The notes: a model not told the origin generated them from the letters alone. Positions 52,441 to 64,000 are shown, counted from the stretch's first letter. The stretch is 64,000 nucleotides of DNA from Gigantopelta aegis (GCF_016097555.1 NC_054713.1:8356345-8420344), one strand, 5' to 3'. Made by a program: numbers and translations.

Positions 52441-54059
52441 ACGTTTTTTTTTAAATTTATAAATGTTTCTTTTACACTCACACACACACTTATATACACA
52501 CAATACAGAGGGTGGTTAGGGGAGACCGACAGAGGGATGAAACGGGGTGGCAAGAGATCACGCATTTGCTTGTTTCTTGTTGTTTTCTTGTTAATGTGCA
52601 TTATTCGTAATTAATATGTGTAGCAGGTTTTATTTTTAATGTATCTAGTTTTTTAAATATGTTTGTCAAAAGATATTGTATGTAGTAGTTGTCTGCAAAG
52701 CATGAATGAATGAATGTTTAATGACATACATTTCGAACAGCGGTTGCACGTGCAACTTGGGCTACACAGCACGTGGTTTGGTTTCGCTGACATTTCAGTC
52801 TAGCATAATTCCGCGTGGTTGTGGGGTTGTGGAGGAATTATTGGAGAGGTTAGTGTTGGAACATTTTATTTCTCATAGTTATATGTGCATAATTCGTATA
52901 GTTACACAAAGACATTGTAAGTTTATTAAGCTGTACAGGAAAGAATTACGTAGGTAATTATTGATAATACGTACAGAGTGATTTGTGGAGGTACGAATAT
53001 ATCATTCGCTAATGTTATGCTTGTTGTAGTTTATAATACATTAGTTGGTACTAGTTTTAAAAGGAAAAGATTTATTTCATTCTGTGCGCAACTAGCGTTT
53101 ATAGGTGAGGGTACTGAGTTAGCGGTACAATGATCAAATTAATGTTAGTGTATTTATATTGTTAATGCCTTTCTGAATATTGATTTAAAGTGGTATATTT
53201 AGTGAGGTAATTATATCTTATACATGTGTATTTTATTTAAGGAGTTAGGGAGTTGATGGTTTCAAGTTACATGTATCGGTCACCTGGTTTCTTGAACGGG
53301 TGAGTTGTATTTATGTAATGTTGTAACATGGAAATTTTGTATACTGCTATAAATATGTATTATTTCAATGTGTACTAGTATTAGATACAATCTAGATGTT
53401 TATTGATGACTGTAGCTGTCTGTCAAAGGTGTAAGTGGAAATGAAATAGTACATTAAGGTATATTGAATGTAATATTGTGCTGCATAACAATTAGTATGT
53501 GGAGTAATGCTTTTTATGAATTAGGTCGTGTCAGGAAGTGATATTGACAATGTTGTATTTGATCCTTTCGGTGTTTTTATTTGTTTTCCACGATTTGATG
53601 TTTTGTCGTAACTTGAGCCACTACCAGAATAAAGTGAGTCGTCCCATTCTTTGGTGTCGTCGGCGATGAAATTGTTAGCTGTTACACGTGCATTATTCGT
53701 AATTTAGTGTGCTTACACGTGTTTAACACACATTGGTACGAGGCAGATGTCTCAAGCAGCAGTTGTGACCAAGTCACACTTACGAATTAATTACATTCAA
53801 CAACAGTTAATATTCAAATGGTTAAGTAGGAATCAAAGTACACTTCGGTTTAGCCAATGTGCAGACAGGTACAAGGCAGTTATCATAAGCAGCAGTTGTC
53901 ACCATGTCACAATTGTACATTAATTATTACAATAAATGTTCATATGGTTGGCAATCCTCAACAACACAGTTAATGTTAAATTAGGTAAGTAGGAATAAAT
54001 TATCACTAACAGCAGTTGTCATCAACAGTATGGATGAAACACATCAGTGCAATACAACT
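52441..54059. other. Unassigned DNA
   Basis: 52703-52728 is a tiny LINE-A tail (AATGAATGTTTAATGACA). 53735-54020 has three loose repeats of AGCAGCAGTTGTCACC with ACAGTTAAT. No convincing exon. Confidence 0.35.
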
Positions 54060-54318
54060 TCACATGGTTGTGAGGCTATGGTAGCAACTCTTAACGTTTT
54101 CCACGCCTATTATCGAAAGGTGCAAGACACATATCACAACAACGTATCCATAATGTAATTTACAAATGTAGAAATTTCTCAATTCCAAATTTAATTTTAT
54201 CTTGGCAGGGACATTGAGCAATGCAGGTAGAACAACATTTGCATCTAGCGCATTTGTATCACATTGTCCACATTGTGTATCATCACCAAGATGACTGGTG
54301 ATACCTCCCCAGAACTTG
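54060..54318 (-). other. Candidate terminal exon of an unknown gene
   Basis: On the minus strand an acceptor-like TTTTTTATAG ends at 54319. An 85-codon open frame then follows (KFWGGITSHLGDDTQCGQCD...), with a CX2C pair, to a TGA at 54060-54062. There is no ATG, so it could only be an internal or terminal exon. No family recognised and no partner exon found; chance openness is possible. Confidence 0.2.
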
Positions 54319-54556
54319 CTATAAAAAATTAATATAAATAATATGAAAGATTAAGAGTAAAAATGAATAATAAATAATTAAATAAAACCCTTAAAATAAC
54401 TAATGATGTGCAATGATAATTAAACTAAGATTTTTTAGGAAAAAAACAACACATGTAAGCAATGGCCTGTAATAATAATATTTAAAAAAAAAAAAAAAAA
54501 AAAAAAAAATACTACAGGAAATAATATTTTTTTTTAAAAGTAAATAAATTAAGGCC

Positions 54557-55752
54557 TTAAAGCCGCACGCCCTAGTTCCATCCAGCGAAAATAAATTATA
54601 ATTTTGGTTAATCTACAAACCTGTAACACACTTAGATCACATTTTTATAAAATGGAGTGAAAAAGCAGGTTTTATATCGATAAATACCATGGGAATCCCC
54701 ATGTCCCAATTGCTTGAAATAATTTTGAAAGTTAGTATTCTGATGTCACCGTTAGATGTCGCGACGAAGCACAAAAATGCCTACGTCACGACAAATTTCA
54801 CAGAATGCGCACAGACTTGGAGTGCGTTCCTTTCACCTCTCCTGGACATGTTCCAACTGTTCTGTCCTGGACAGCGAACGGAATGAGTTTGGAACAGGAA
54901 GTTGCTTTACGAAAAAGGGTGCTTCTGTTTAGGAAGTGGCTGTTGCAGCAGTCATGATAGTTGAATGGGAATAAGACGACACTGACCATGTTGACTATAC
55001 TACAGTGTTTGAAATAATAAATTTTATATATTTTGTATAAACCGCAATTAGCCTACATTCGCTATTCGGAACCGGGTACTAGTGCCTAACCTATTGTTAT
55101 TAGCAATTAGATGCACCGTTTATTATTGGTGGTGGTAGTGGTGGTGGTAGTTGTTGGTTTTTTTTTGGGGGGGGGGGTTAGTAGTAGTAGTCGTCGTCAG
55201 GGGTGGAGAGGCACTTCTACTCCCAAGGACGAAAATGTAAGATTTTGTTTCCCTACTCTATTTAAATAAAGGTAACAATATAGCTTGTGTCCTCCACCCC
55301 AACCCCCCACGGTTGTATCCCCTCTCCAGATATTGTAAGACTTAGAAAAATTATTGGTTTTCAGGGTTTGTAACGTTTTGTATTGAGATACTTACTTGTC
55401 TGAACTTTATTGTTAATGAAAATGTTCACGAACTGTGAAGAAAAACCTCAAAAGCAAACAACAATAAATCGGATGTTGATTGCGCGAACCGTGCACGAGA
55501 AAACAAACCTAAAACCAAAATGATAACGGTCACGTGGTATACCAACGTCTGTGACATTGAAATGGGAATATCCCCTCTAAAAATAGATTAGACCTTGTCT
55601 GCTCAACGGTTGTTTCTCAGAGGCACGTGGATTTTTAAGAAATACGAAAAATGCATTTTGTGGTATTACAAACAACAGGATTACCAAAAAACACTTCAGG
55701 TGATGTATATTCTAACGGCGTAATGGTTAACAACTAGGGCGTGTCCCTTTAA
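54557..55752. mobile_element. MITE-2-like TTAA element, ~1.2 kb
   Basis: Left TTAAAGCCGCACGCCCTAGT and right ACTAGGGCGTGTCCCTTTAA are inverted ends bounded by TTAA. It shares GGTTAATCTACAAACCTGTA with MITE-2 at 14861. Contains a poly-T/G run near 55160 and a copy of the 41855 repeat (55406-55505). No transposase frame. Confidence 0.75.
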
Positions 55753-56264
55753 AATAACTAATGACCTGTACTGACAATCATTTTTTTAATAATAATAATA
55801 AAGAATAATACACCCCAAAACTTTAATGTGATAATATTAATAATGCATATAATGCAACCCACACAAAGCACATATATAGAAACAAAAATAACAAAATAAA
55901 TAATCAATTCCATTCAGTTCCGCAATAATTCTTTTTATTGGGTGTACGTAAAATGCTTGATACGAATAATTCTCGTTCCGCAATATTATTTTCATTACGC
56001 ATTTTCGATGTGCCAGGATAAAAATAGCTTTCAAATGTAAAAATGTGTCATCTTCAAACATCTAATCCTGGAAAGGTTACCAAAGGTATTGTACTTAATA
56101 TTTTTGTCTAAAATTTATCAAAATATGTTGTTGTACGTGTTGAGACTCTTAAATAAAGCACATATGCCTGATTTTATTTAATTCCATCCAATGGATAAAC
56201 GTTACGGCACAGCAATAAACATCACAATAATAAATATCGTGTCGGAGACGTTTATCTTGATCAA
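55753..56264. other. Unassigned AT-rich DNA
   Basis: No supported gene. A 74-codon minus ORF (55837-56061) is without cues. It may include the downstream part of the Harbinger relic at 56265. Confidence 0.3.
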
Positions 56265-56549
56265 CTAATTCATGCAGTCACCTATAATCATGTGGTTCGC
56301 ACCACATCCCAAATATCTTAGGGCAATGAGAACTTGATAAAGTGGAGGCAGCGACACATTTCTTAGAGTCGAACGATGCAATGACACCAGTATCAGACGA
56401 GTGATGTACACTATAGTTTCCGGTAAGAAACGGAATCTTCTAAACACGTTTTCTCGAGAAATCTCTTCTGACGGGTTTGAACGATCTTTAAACACCCTAA
56501 GGGCCCTAGAATGATCTCGTAGACCCCGGCGGCGTCTGATATCAGCCAT
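56265..56549 (-). pseudogene. PIF/Harbinger transposase N-terminal fragment
   Basis: 94 codons from ATG: an Arg-rich start, then RENVFRRFRFLPETIVYITR and LPPLYQVLIALRYLGCGANH, matching the N-terminal domain of HARBI1-like proteins (FRMSKETF.., ALRFLATG). It ends at GDCMN-stop before the helix-turn-helix and DDE parts. Complementary to, and possibly the same family as, 45567-46925. Confidence 0.8.
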
Positions 56550-56582
56550 TTCAGATGATGTATTGTGGGATAGATTGTTTAA

Positions 56583-56757
56583 GACTTTAGGTTAAAGTCT
56601 GGTGGGTTACCAGACTAAATTTAAAGTTTACACTTTAGTTAAAATCTGAAGTCTAGACTTTAAAAGTTTTATAAACACCACTTTCTTGATTTAAAGACTA
56701 GACTTTAGTTAACGTCTTGAATTCTGGACTTTAAAAGTTTTATAAGCACGGGGCCTG
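56583..56757. mobile_element. MITE-4-like palindromic sequence
   Basis: Repeated GACTTTAAAAGTTTTATAAG / CTTTAGGTTAAAGTC motifs ending GCACGGGGCC, the MITE-4 terminus; two nested partial copies. Confidence 0.65.
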
Positions 56758-57293
56758 GAGTGCTGGGTGGCAACAAAACAAATCCACGGAATTGGGTAAC
56801 TTCCACACATTTCTGGCAGTGATTTCTCCTTGGTCACTGTAGAAGGAAAAACAACAACCAGATAGTGAAAATAGTGTGTTAAAAACACCTGGCACGTGGG
56901 CACTTGAACGTATCTGTAAATCTTGAAACCGCCCTGGAAGAGAAAAAAGCCTCATCGTGGTTTAATATTTCACTAAATTTCAGACTGCAGATCTTTACAC
57001 AAGGAAGAGCCCTGGAAGAGAATATAAGCATCATCATGGTTCTTTCAAAACTGAAAAGTGGGTAATTTTGTGAGAACCCCCCCCCCCCCCCCCTTAGAAA
57101 ACAGAATAATGACAATTTCAGACAACATAATACTTTTGAAATACGACTTTGAGTACTCAACTTTTAAAACTCTCATCAGTTTAAGCTTTGCCCAGAAAAC
57201 AATATGGGAGCAAACTCTTACCTGCCGTGTGCGGCGTGGTTATGTAATACCCCCCGCGCGATGGGAGTCGAGCTGTTCCCATTATGCACTTAG
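56758..57293. other. Unassigned DNA left of the array
   Basis: 19-nt poly-C at about 57078-57096. A small direct repeat (GGAAGAG.. with CATCATGGTT / CATCGTGGTT) at 56936-56965 and 57003-57040. No gene. Confidence 0.35.
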
Positions 57294-57436
57294 ATCAACC
57301 TTTATAGCTGTAACAACAATAATACTAAAATTATAATTAAACAAAACGTTTTTTTAGAATCGCCAAAACTTCAAGTAGAGGCTTTTAGCCTATATAAAAA
57401 GCGAATACAAAAGGCAACTGGGCCCCTATGTATTAA

Positions 57437-57677
57437 AGGGACATTCCGTAGTTTGCTGCATTGTAAGATGTTTCCTACTAATAAAATATTTCTACGATTA
57501 AACTTACATATTAAATATATTTTCTTGTTTAGAACATCAGTGTCTGTATATTCAATGTGTTTCTGGTCGTCTTAATATTTGTAAGAAGCGCAAACTGGAT
57601 TTAGTCTTCAAATAATTTCGTACGTCAGTCGATAATTTCCTAAAATTTGCAGCAAACCCAAGAATGTCCGTTAAAAT
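57437..57677. mobile_element. MITE-1, internally deleted, inside each array unit
   Basis: First of nine copies. Left terminus and interior to AATAATTTCGTAC, then the right terminus AATTTGCAGCAAACCCAAGA; ~150 bp of the centre is lost. Recurs every 726 bp. Confidence 0.88.
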
Positions 57678-57689
57678 AAATCTCAAGAC

Positions 57690-58301
57690 ATGTCAGTAAG
57701 GAAGATTTCTCGATTCTTCGGGAGGGTGCTGCGCAACTTCAGTCGGAACAATCGAATTGATCCAGTCCCGGAGGTTTCGTCGAAGCCGGTCGACCCCGTT
57801 CCGCGTCCATCAAGATTTTTAAATTTCGATTTGATCGATGAAGTCAAGGAACCACCCAAGGATCGCCACTTTTGGCGCGAGCTTTGCTGGACAGTTTGCT
57901 TCGTAACGACTGATGCTGATAACGCCTATCTCACCTACCACTGGTGTCGCTGGTCCCCCGACACAACGATCAGCAACACTCGAGGAAATGCCGCCAGCGG
58001 CCCTTTCAAGGGCCACTACATCAACCTTTATAGCTGTAACAACAATAATACTAAAATTATAATTAAACAAAACGTTTTTTTAGAATCGCCAAAACTTCAA
58101 GTAGAGGCTTTTAGCCTATATAAAAAGCGAATACAAAAGGCAACTGGGCCCCTATGTATTAAAGGGACATTCCGTAGTTTGCTGCATTGTAAGATGTTTC
58201 CTACTAATAAAATATTTCTACGATTAAACTTACATATTAAATATATTTTCTTGTTTAGAACATCAGTGTCTGTATATTCAATGTGTTTCTGGTCGTCTTA
58301 A
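57690..58301 (+). CDS. Array ORF, 203 codons, function unknown (repeated in 8 units)
   Basis: Starts MSVRKISRFFGRVLRNFSRN (basic, possibly amphipathic). A Pro/Val-rich segment follows (DPVPEVSSKPVDPVPRPSRF), then FLNFDLIDEVKEPPKDRHFW and a Cys/Trp-rich stretch (WRELCWTVCF, YHWCRW). From residue ~158 the peptide is read from MITE-1 sequence (FRSLLHCKMFPTNKIFLRLN), so only the first ~120 residues look like former protein-coding sequence. Identical copies start at 58416, 59142, 59868, 60594, 61320, 62046 and 62772. I recognise no family. It could be a captured exon, a satellite with a chance ORF, or a real repeated gene. The opposite strand is also open for 83 codons. Confidence 0.35.
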   Translation: MSVRKISRFFGRVLRNFSRNNRIDPVPEVSSKPVDPVPRPSRFLNFDLIDEVKEPPKDRHFWRELCWTVCFVTTDADNAYLTYHWCRWSPDTTISNTRGNAASGPFKGHYINLYSCNNNNTKIIIKQNVFLESPKLQVEAFSLYKKRIQKATGPLCIKGTFRSLLHCKMFPTNKIFLRLNLHIKYIFLFRTSVSVYSMCFWSS

Positions 58302-61300
58302 TATTTGTAAGAAGCGCAAACTGGATTTAGTCTTCAAATAATTTCGTACGTCAGTCGATAATTTCCTAAAATTTGCAGCAAACCCAAGAATGTCCGTTAA
58401 AATAAATCTCAAGACATGTCAGTAAGGAAGATTTCTCGATTCTTCGGGAGGGTGCTGCGCAACTTCAGTCGGAACAATCGAATTGATCCAGTCCCGGAGG
58501 TTTCGTCGAAGCCGGTCGACCCCGTTCCGCGTCCATCAAGATTTTTAAATTTCGATTTGATCGATGAAGTCAAGGAACCACCCAAGGATCGCCACTTTTG
58601 GCGCGAGCTTTGCTGGACAGTTTGCTTCGTAACGACTGATGCTGATAACGCCTATCTCACCTACCACTGGTGTCGCTGGTCCCCCGACACAACGATCAGC
58701 AACACTCGAGGAAATGCCGCCAGCGGCCCTTTCAAGGGCCACTACATCAACCTTTATAGCTGTAACAACAATAATACTAAAATTATAATTAAACAAAACG
58801 TTTTTTTAGAATCGCCAAAACTTCAAGTAGAGGCTTTTAGCCTATATAAAAAGCGAATACAAAAGGCAACTGGGCCCCTATGTATTAAAGGGACATTCCG
58901 TAGTTTGCTGCATTGTAAGATGTTTCCTACTAATAAAATATTTCTACGATTAAACTTACATATTAAATATATTTTCTTGTTTAGAACATCAGTGTCTGTA
59001 TATTCAATGTGTTTCTGGTCGTCTTAATATTTGTAAGAAGCGCAAACTGGATTTAGTCTTCAAATAATTTCGTACGTCAGTCGATAATTTCCTAAAATTT
59101 GCAGCAAACCCAAGAATGTCCGTTAAAATAAATCTCAAGACATGTCAGTAAGGAAGATTTCTCGATTCTTCGGGAGGGTGCTGCGCAACTTCAGTCGGAA
59201 CAATCGAATTGATCCAGTCCCGGAGGTTTCGTCGAAGCCGGTCGACCCCGTTCCGCGTCCATCAAGATTTTTAAATTTCGATTTGATCGATGAAGTCAAG
59301 GAACCACCCAAGGATCGCCACTTTTGGCGCGAGCTTTGCTGGACAGTTTGCTTCGTAACGACTGATGCTGATAACGCCTATCTCACCTACCACTGGTGTC
59401 GCTGGTCCCCCGACACAACGATCAGCAACACTCGAGGAAATGCCGCCAGCGGCCCTTTCAAGGGCCACTACATCAACCTTTATAGCTGTAACAACAATAA
59501 TACTAAAATTATAATTAAACAAAACGTTTTTTTAGAATCGCCAAAACTTCAAGTAGAGGCTTTTAGCCTATATAAAAAGCGAATACAAAAGGCAACTGGG
59601 CCCCTATGTATTAAAGGGACATTCCGTAGTTTGCTGCATTGTAAGATGTTTCCTACTAATAAAATATTTCTACGATTAAACTTACATATTAAATATATTT
59701 TCTTGTTTAGAACATCAGTGTCTGTATATTCAATGTGTTTCTGGTCGTCTTAATATTTGTAAGAAGCGCAAACTGGATTTAGTCTTCAAATAATTTCGTA
59801 CGTCAGTCGATAATTTCCTAAAATTTGCAGCAAACCCAAGAATGTCCGTTAAAATAAATCTCAAGACATGTCAGTAAGGAAGATTTCTCGATTCTTCGGG
59901 AGGGTGCTGCGCAACTTCAGTCGGAACAATCGAATTGATCCAGTCCCGGAGGTTTCGTCGAAGCCGGTCGACCCCGTTCCGCGTCCATCAAGATTTTTAA
60001 ATTTCGATTTGATCGATGAAGTCAAGGAACCACCCAAGGATCGCCACTTTTGGCGCGAGCTTTGCTGGACAGTTTGCTTCGTAACGACTGATGCTGATAA
60101 CGCCTATCTCACCTACCACTGGTGTCGCTGGTCCCCCGACACAACGATCAGCAACACTCGAGGAAATGCCGCCAGCGGCCCTTTCAAGGGCCACTACATC
60201 AACCTTTATAGCTGTAACAACAATAATACTAAAATTATAATTAAACAAAACGTTTTTTTAGAATCGCCAAAACTTCAAGTAGAGGCTTTTAGCCTATATA
60301 AAAAGCGAATACAAAAGGCAACTGGGCCCCTATGTATTAAAGGGACATTCCGTAGTTTGCTGCATTGTAAGATGTTTCCTACTAATAAAATATTTCTACG
60401 ATTAAACTTACATATTAAATATATTTTCTTGTTTAGAACATCAGTGTCTGTATATTCAATGTGTTTCTGGTCGTCTTAATATTTGTAAGAAGCGCAAACT
60501 GGATTTAGTCTTCAAATAATTTCGTACGTCAGTCGATAATTTCCTAAAATTTGCAGCAAACCCAAGAATGTCCGTTAAAATAAATCTCAAGACATGTCAG
60601 TAAGGAAGATTTCTCGATTCTTCGGGAGGGTGCTGCGCAACTTCAGTCGGAACAATCGAATTGATCCAGTCCCGGAGGTTTCGTCGAAGCCGGTCGACCC
60701 CGTTCCGCGTCCATCAAGATTTTTAAATTTCGATTTGATCGATGAAGTCAAGGAACCACCCAAGGATCGCCACTTTTGGCGCGAGCTTTGCTGGACAGTT
60801 TGCTTCGTAACGACTGATGCTGATAACGCCTATCTCACCTACCACTGGTGTCGCTGGTCCCCCGACACAACGATCAGCAACACTCGAGGAAATGCCGCCA
60901 GCGGCCCTTTCAAGGGCCACTACATCAACCTTTATAGCTGTAACAACAATAATACTAAAATTATAATTAAACAAAACGTTTTTTTAGAATCGCCAAAACT
61001 TCAAGTAGAGGCTTTTAGCCTATATAAAAAGCGAATACAAAAGGCAACTGGGCCCCTATGTATTAAAGGGACATTCCGTAGTTTGCTGCATTGTAAGATG
61101 TTTCCTACTAATAAAATATTTCTACGATTAAACTTACATATTAAATATATTTTCTTGTTTAGAACATCAGTGTCTGTATATTCAATGTGTTTCTGGTCGT
61201 CTTAATATTTGTAAGAAGCGCAAACTGGATTTAGTCTTCAAATAATTTCGTACGTCAGTCGATAATTTCCTAAAATTTGCAGCAAACCCAAGAATGTCCG

Positions 61301-63497
61301 TTAAAATAAATCTCAAGACATGTCAGTAAGGAAGATTTCTCGATTCTTCGGGAGGGTGCTGCGCAACTTCAGTCGGAACAATCGAATTGATCCAGTCCCG
61401 GAGGTTTCGTCGAAGCCGGTCGACCCCGTTCCGCGTCCATCAAGATTTTTAAATTTCGATTTGATCGATGAAGTCAAGGAACCACCCAAGGATCGCCACT
61501 TTTGGCGCGAGCTTTGCTGGACAGTTTGCTTCGTAACGACTGATGCTGATAACGCCTATCTCACCTACCACTGGTGTCGCTGGTCCCCCGACACAACGAT
61601 CAGCAACACTCGAGGAAATGCCGCCAGCGGCCCTTTCAAGGGCCACTACATCAACCTTTATAGCTGTAACAACAATAATACTAAAATTATAATTAAACAA
61701 AACGTTTTTTTAGAATCGCCAAAACTTCAAGTAGAGGCTTTTAGCCTATATAAAAAGCGAATACAAAAGGCAACTGGGCCCCTATGTATTAAAGGGACAT
61801 TCCGTAGTTTGCTGCATTGTAAGATGTTTCCTACTAATAAAATATTTCTACGATTAAACTTACATATTAAATATATTTTCTTGTTTAGAACATCAGTGTC
61901 TGTATATTCAATGTGTTTCTGGTCGTCTTAATATTTGTAAGAAGCGCAAACTGGATTTAGTCTTCAAATAATTTCGTACGTCAGTCGATAATTTCCTAAA
62001 ATTTGCAGCAAACCCAAGAATGTCCGTTAAAATAAATCTCAAGACATGTCAGTAAGGAAGATTTCTCGATTCTTCGGGAGGGTGCTGCGCAACTTCAGTC
62101 GGAACAATCGAATTGATCCAGTCCCGGAGGTTTCGTCGAAGCCGGTCGACCCCGTTCCGCGTCCATCAAGATTTTTAAATTTCGATTTGATCGATGAAGT
62201 CAAGGAACCACCCAAGGATCGCCACTTTTGGCGCGAGCTTTGCTGGACAGTTTGCTTCGTAACGACTGATGCTGATAACGCCTATCTCACCTACCACTGG
62301 TGTCGCTGGTCCCCCGACACAACGATCAGCAACACTCGAGGAAATGCCGCCAGCGGCCCTTTCAAGGGCCACTACATCAACCTTTATAGCTGTAACAACA
62401 ATAATACTAAAATTATAATTAAACAAAACGTTTTTTTAGAATCGCCAAAACTTCAAGTAGAGGCTTTTAGCCTATATAAAAAGCGAATACAAAAGGCAAC
62501 TGGGCCCCTATGTATTAAAGGGACATTCCGTAGTTTGCTGCATTGTAAGATGTTTCCTACTAATAAAATATTTCTACGATTAAACTTACATATTAAATAT
62601 ATTTTCTTGTTTAGAACATCAGTGTCTGTATATTCAATGTGTTTCTGGTCGTCTTAATATTTGTAAGAAGCGCAAACTGGATTTAGTCTTCAAATAATTT
62701 CGTACGTCAGTCGATAATTTCCTAAAATTTGCAGCAAACCCAAGAATGTCCGTTAAAATAAATCTCAAGACATGTCAGTAAGGAAGATTTCTCGATTCTT
62801 CGGGAGGGTGCTGCGCAACTTCAGTCGGAACAATCGAATTGATCCAGTCCCGGAGGTTTCGTCGAAGCCGGTCGACCCCGTTCCGCGTCCATCAAGATTT
62901 TTAAATTTCGATTTGATCGATGAAGTCAAGGAACCACCCAAGGATCGCCACTTTTGGCGCGAGCTTTGCTGGACAGTTTGCTTCGTAACGACTGATGCTG
63001 ATAACGCCTATCTCACCTACCACTGGTGTCGCTGGTCCCCCGACACAACGATCAGCAACACTCGAGGAAATGCCGCCAGCGGCCCTTTCAAGGGCCACTA
63101 CATCAACCTTTATAGCTGTAACAACAATAATACTAAAATTATAATTAAACAAAACGTTTTTTTAGAATCGCCAAAACTTCAAGTAGAGGCTTTTAGCCTA
63201 TATAAAAAGCGAATACAAAAGGCAACTGGGCCCCTATGTATTAAAGGGACATTCCGTAGTTTGCTGCATTGTAAGATGTTTCCTACTAATAAAATATTTC
63301 TACGATTAAACTTACATATTAAATATATTTTCTTGTTTAGAACATCAGTGTCTGTATATTCAATGTGTTTCTGGTCGTCTTAATATTTGTAAGAAGCGCA
63401 AACTGGATTTAGTCTTCAAATAATTTCGTACGTCAGTCGATAATTTCCTAAAATTTGCAGCAAACCCAAGAATGTCCGTTAAAATAAATCTCAAGAC

Positions 63498-63713
63498 ATG
63501 TCAGTAAGGAAGATTTCTCGATTCTTCGGGAGGGTGCTGCGCAACTTCAGTCGGAACAATCGAATTGATCCAGTCCCGGAGGTTTCGTCGAAGCCGGTCG
63601 ACCCCGTTCCGCGTCCATCAAGATTTTTAAATTTCGATTTGATCGATGAAGTCAAGGAACCACCAAGGATCGCCACTTTTGGCGCGAGCTTTGCTGGACA
63701 GTTTGCTTCGTAA
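63498..63713 (+). pseudogene. Array ORF in the last visible unit, frameshifted
   Basis: Same start as the other units, but a 1-nt deletion in the Pro-codon CCC run near 63663 changes frame after EVKEPP, ending at 63713. The same deletion opens the minus strand to 128 codons (63491-63877). Confidence 0.5.
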
Positions 63714-64000
63714 CGACTGATGCTGATAACGCCTATCTCACCTACCACTGGTGTCGCTGGTCCCCCGACACAACGATCAGCAACACTCGAGGAAATGCCG
63801 CCAGCGGCCCTTTCAAGGGCCACTACATCAACCTTTATAGCTGTAACAACAATAATACTAAAATTATAATTAAACAAAACGTTTTTTTAGAATCGCCAAA
63901 ACTTCAAGTAGAGGCTTTTAGCCTATATAAAAAGCGAATACAAAAGGCAACTGGGCCCCTATGTATTAAAGGGACATTCCGTAGTTTGCTGCATTGTAAG

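Larger units (their letters stand above)
57294..64000. repeat. Tandem array of 726-bp units, running off the right edge
   Basis: A partial first unit starts near 57294 (ATCAACCTTTATAGCTG), then units with ORF starts at 57690, 58416, 59142, 59868, 60594, 61320, 62046, 62772 and 63498, exactly 726 bp apart. The units appear identical except for a 1-nt deletion in a CCC run near 63663. Each contains a GC-richer ~360-bp part and a shrunken MITE-1 (e.g. 57437-57677: AAAGGGACATTCCGTAGTTT...CAAACCCAAGAATGTCCG). Amplification therefore came after the MITE insertion and is very recent, is homogenised by conversion, or is inflated by assembly. Confidence 0.95.

Noticed and set aside
57819-58070. Minus-strand 83-codon ORF in each array unit
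   Set aside because: It overlaps the longer plus-strand ORF, is low in recognisable composition and is repeated only because the unit is; kept as a doubt, not a gene.
57294-64000. CRISPR-like or rDNA-like tandem array
   Set aside because: Units are 726 bp with no short direct repeats and variable spacers, and no rRNA similarity; this is a satellite-type array.

Overview
The window looks like repeat-dense nuclear DNA of an animal, most likely a mollusc (probably a gastropod). The evidence is a spliced gene with GT-AG introns, tRNA-headed SINEs and LINEs of kinds I associate with molluscan genomes, Tc1, PIF/Harbinger and TTAA-type DNA elements, and a complete absence of operons or prokaryotic genes. 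The species assignment is inference.

Layout. 1-4601: minus-strand, decayed copy of an I-group LINE (called LINE-A here), starting head-to-head beside a plus-strand LINE-A scrap. 4.6-17.2 kb: an old mosaic of LINE-A fragments, palindromic TTAA elements (MITE-1, MITE-2), a ~65-bp minisatellite and internally duplicated blocks. 17.3-20.4 kb: a ~2 kb degenerate coding block between 124-bp direct repeats, then an L1/Tx1-type endonuclease fragment. 21-32 kb: SINE-B, SINE-C and SINE-A copies and two broken Tc1 transposons, most of them lying in the introns of one small host gene (exons at 23290-23323, 24268-24382, 28417-28556 and 32000-32019), which encodes a 102-residue secreted, six-cysteine protein. 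32-34.4 kb: a RT fragment interrupted by a long-TIR element. 34709-40425: a full-length LINE-A with intact main ORFs and a 13-bp target-site duplication. 41-47 kb: a possible solo LTR, a broken two-exon piggyBac-like(?) gene and a PIF/Harbinger relic. 47327-51916: a Ty3/Gypsy-type LTR element (fossil) inside a SINE-C. 52-57.3 kb: AT-rich and mostly unexplained DNA, a 1.2 kb TTAA element and a second Harbinger relic. 57294-64000: a tandem array of near-identical 726-bp units, each with a 203-codon ORF whose C-terminus is read from an embedded MITE.

The most interesting system is the LINE-A/SINE-A pair. The LINE-A 5' terminus, and the 5' terminus of each SINE-A whose head is present, folds on paper as a hepatitis-delta-virus-like self-cleaving ribozyme: P1 CCCCUGC/GCAGGGG, P3 ACC/GGU with a UCACCGU loop, a P4 hairpin, a GGCNAA catalytic joining strand and a 9-bp P2. 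Compensatory changes in P2 separate copies. Target-site duplications place the element 5' end exactly at the first base of P1. SINE-A carries this head and the last ~60 bp of LINE-A around an unrelated middle, an architecture like the trypanosome RIME/SIDER elements that accompany ingi. The 3' tails of SINE-B and SINE-C resemble the same LINE end, suggesting that one LINE machinery moves several SINE families. A second unusual structure is a 40-bp minisatellite grown from the exon-3 splice donor of the host gene, which repeats GTAAGT donor sites every 40 bp.
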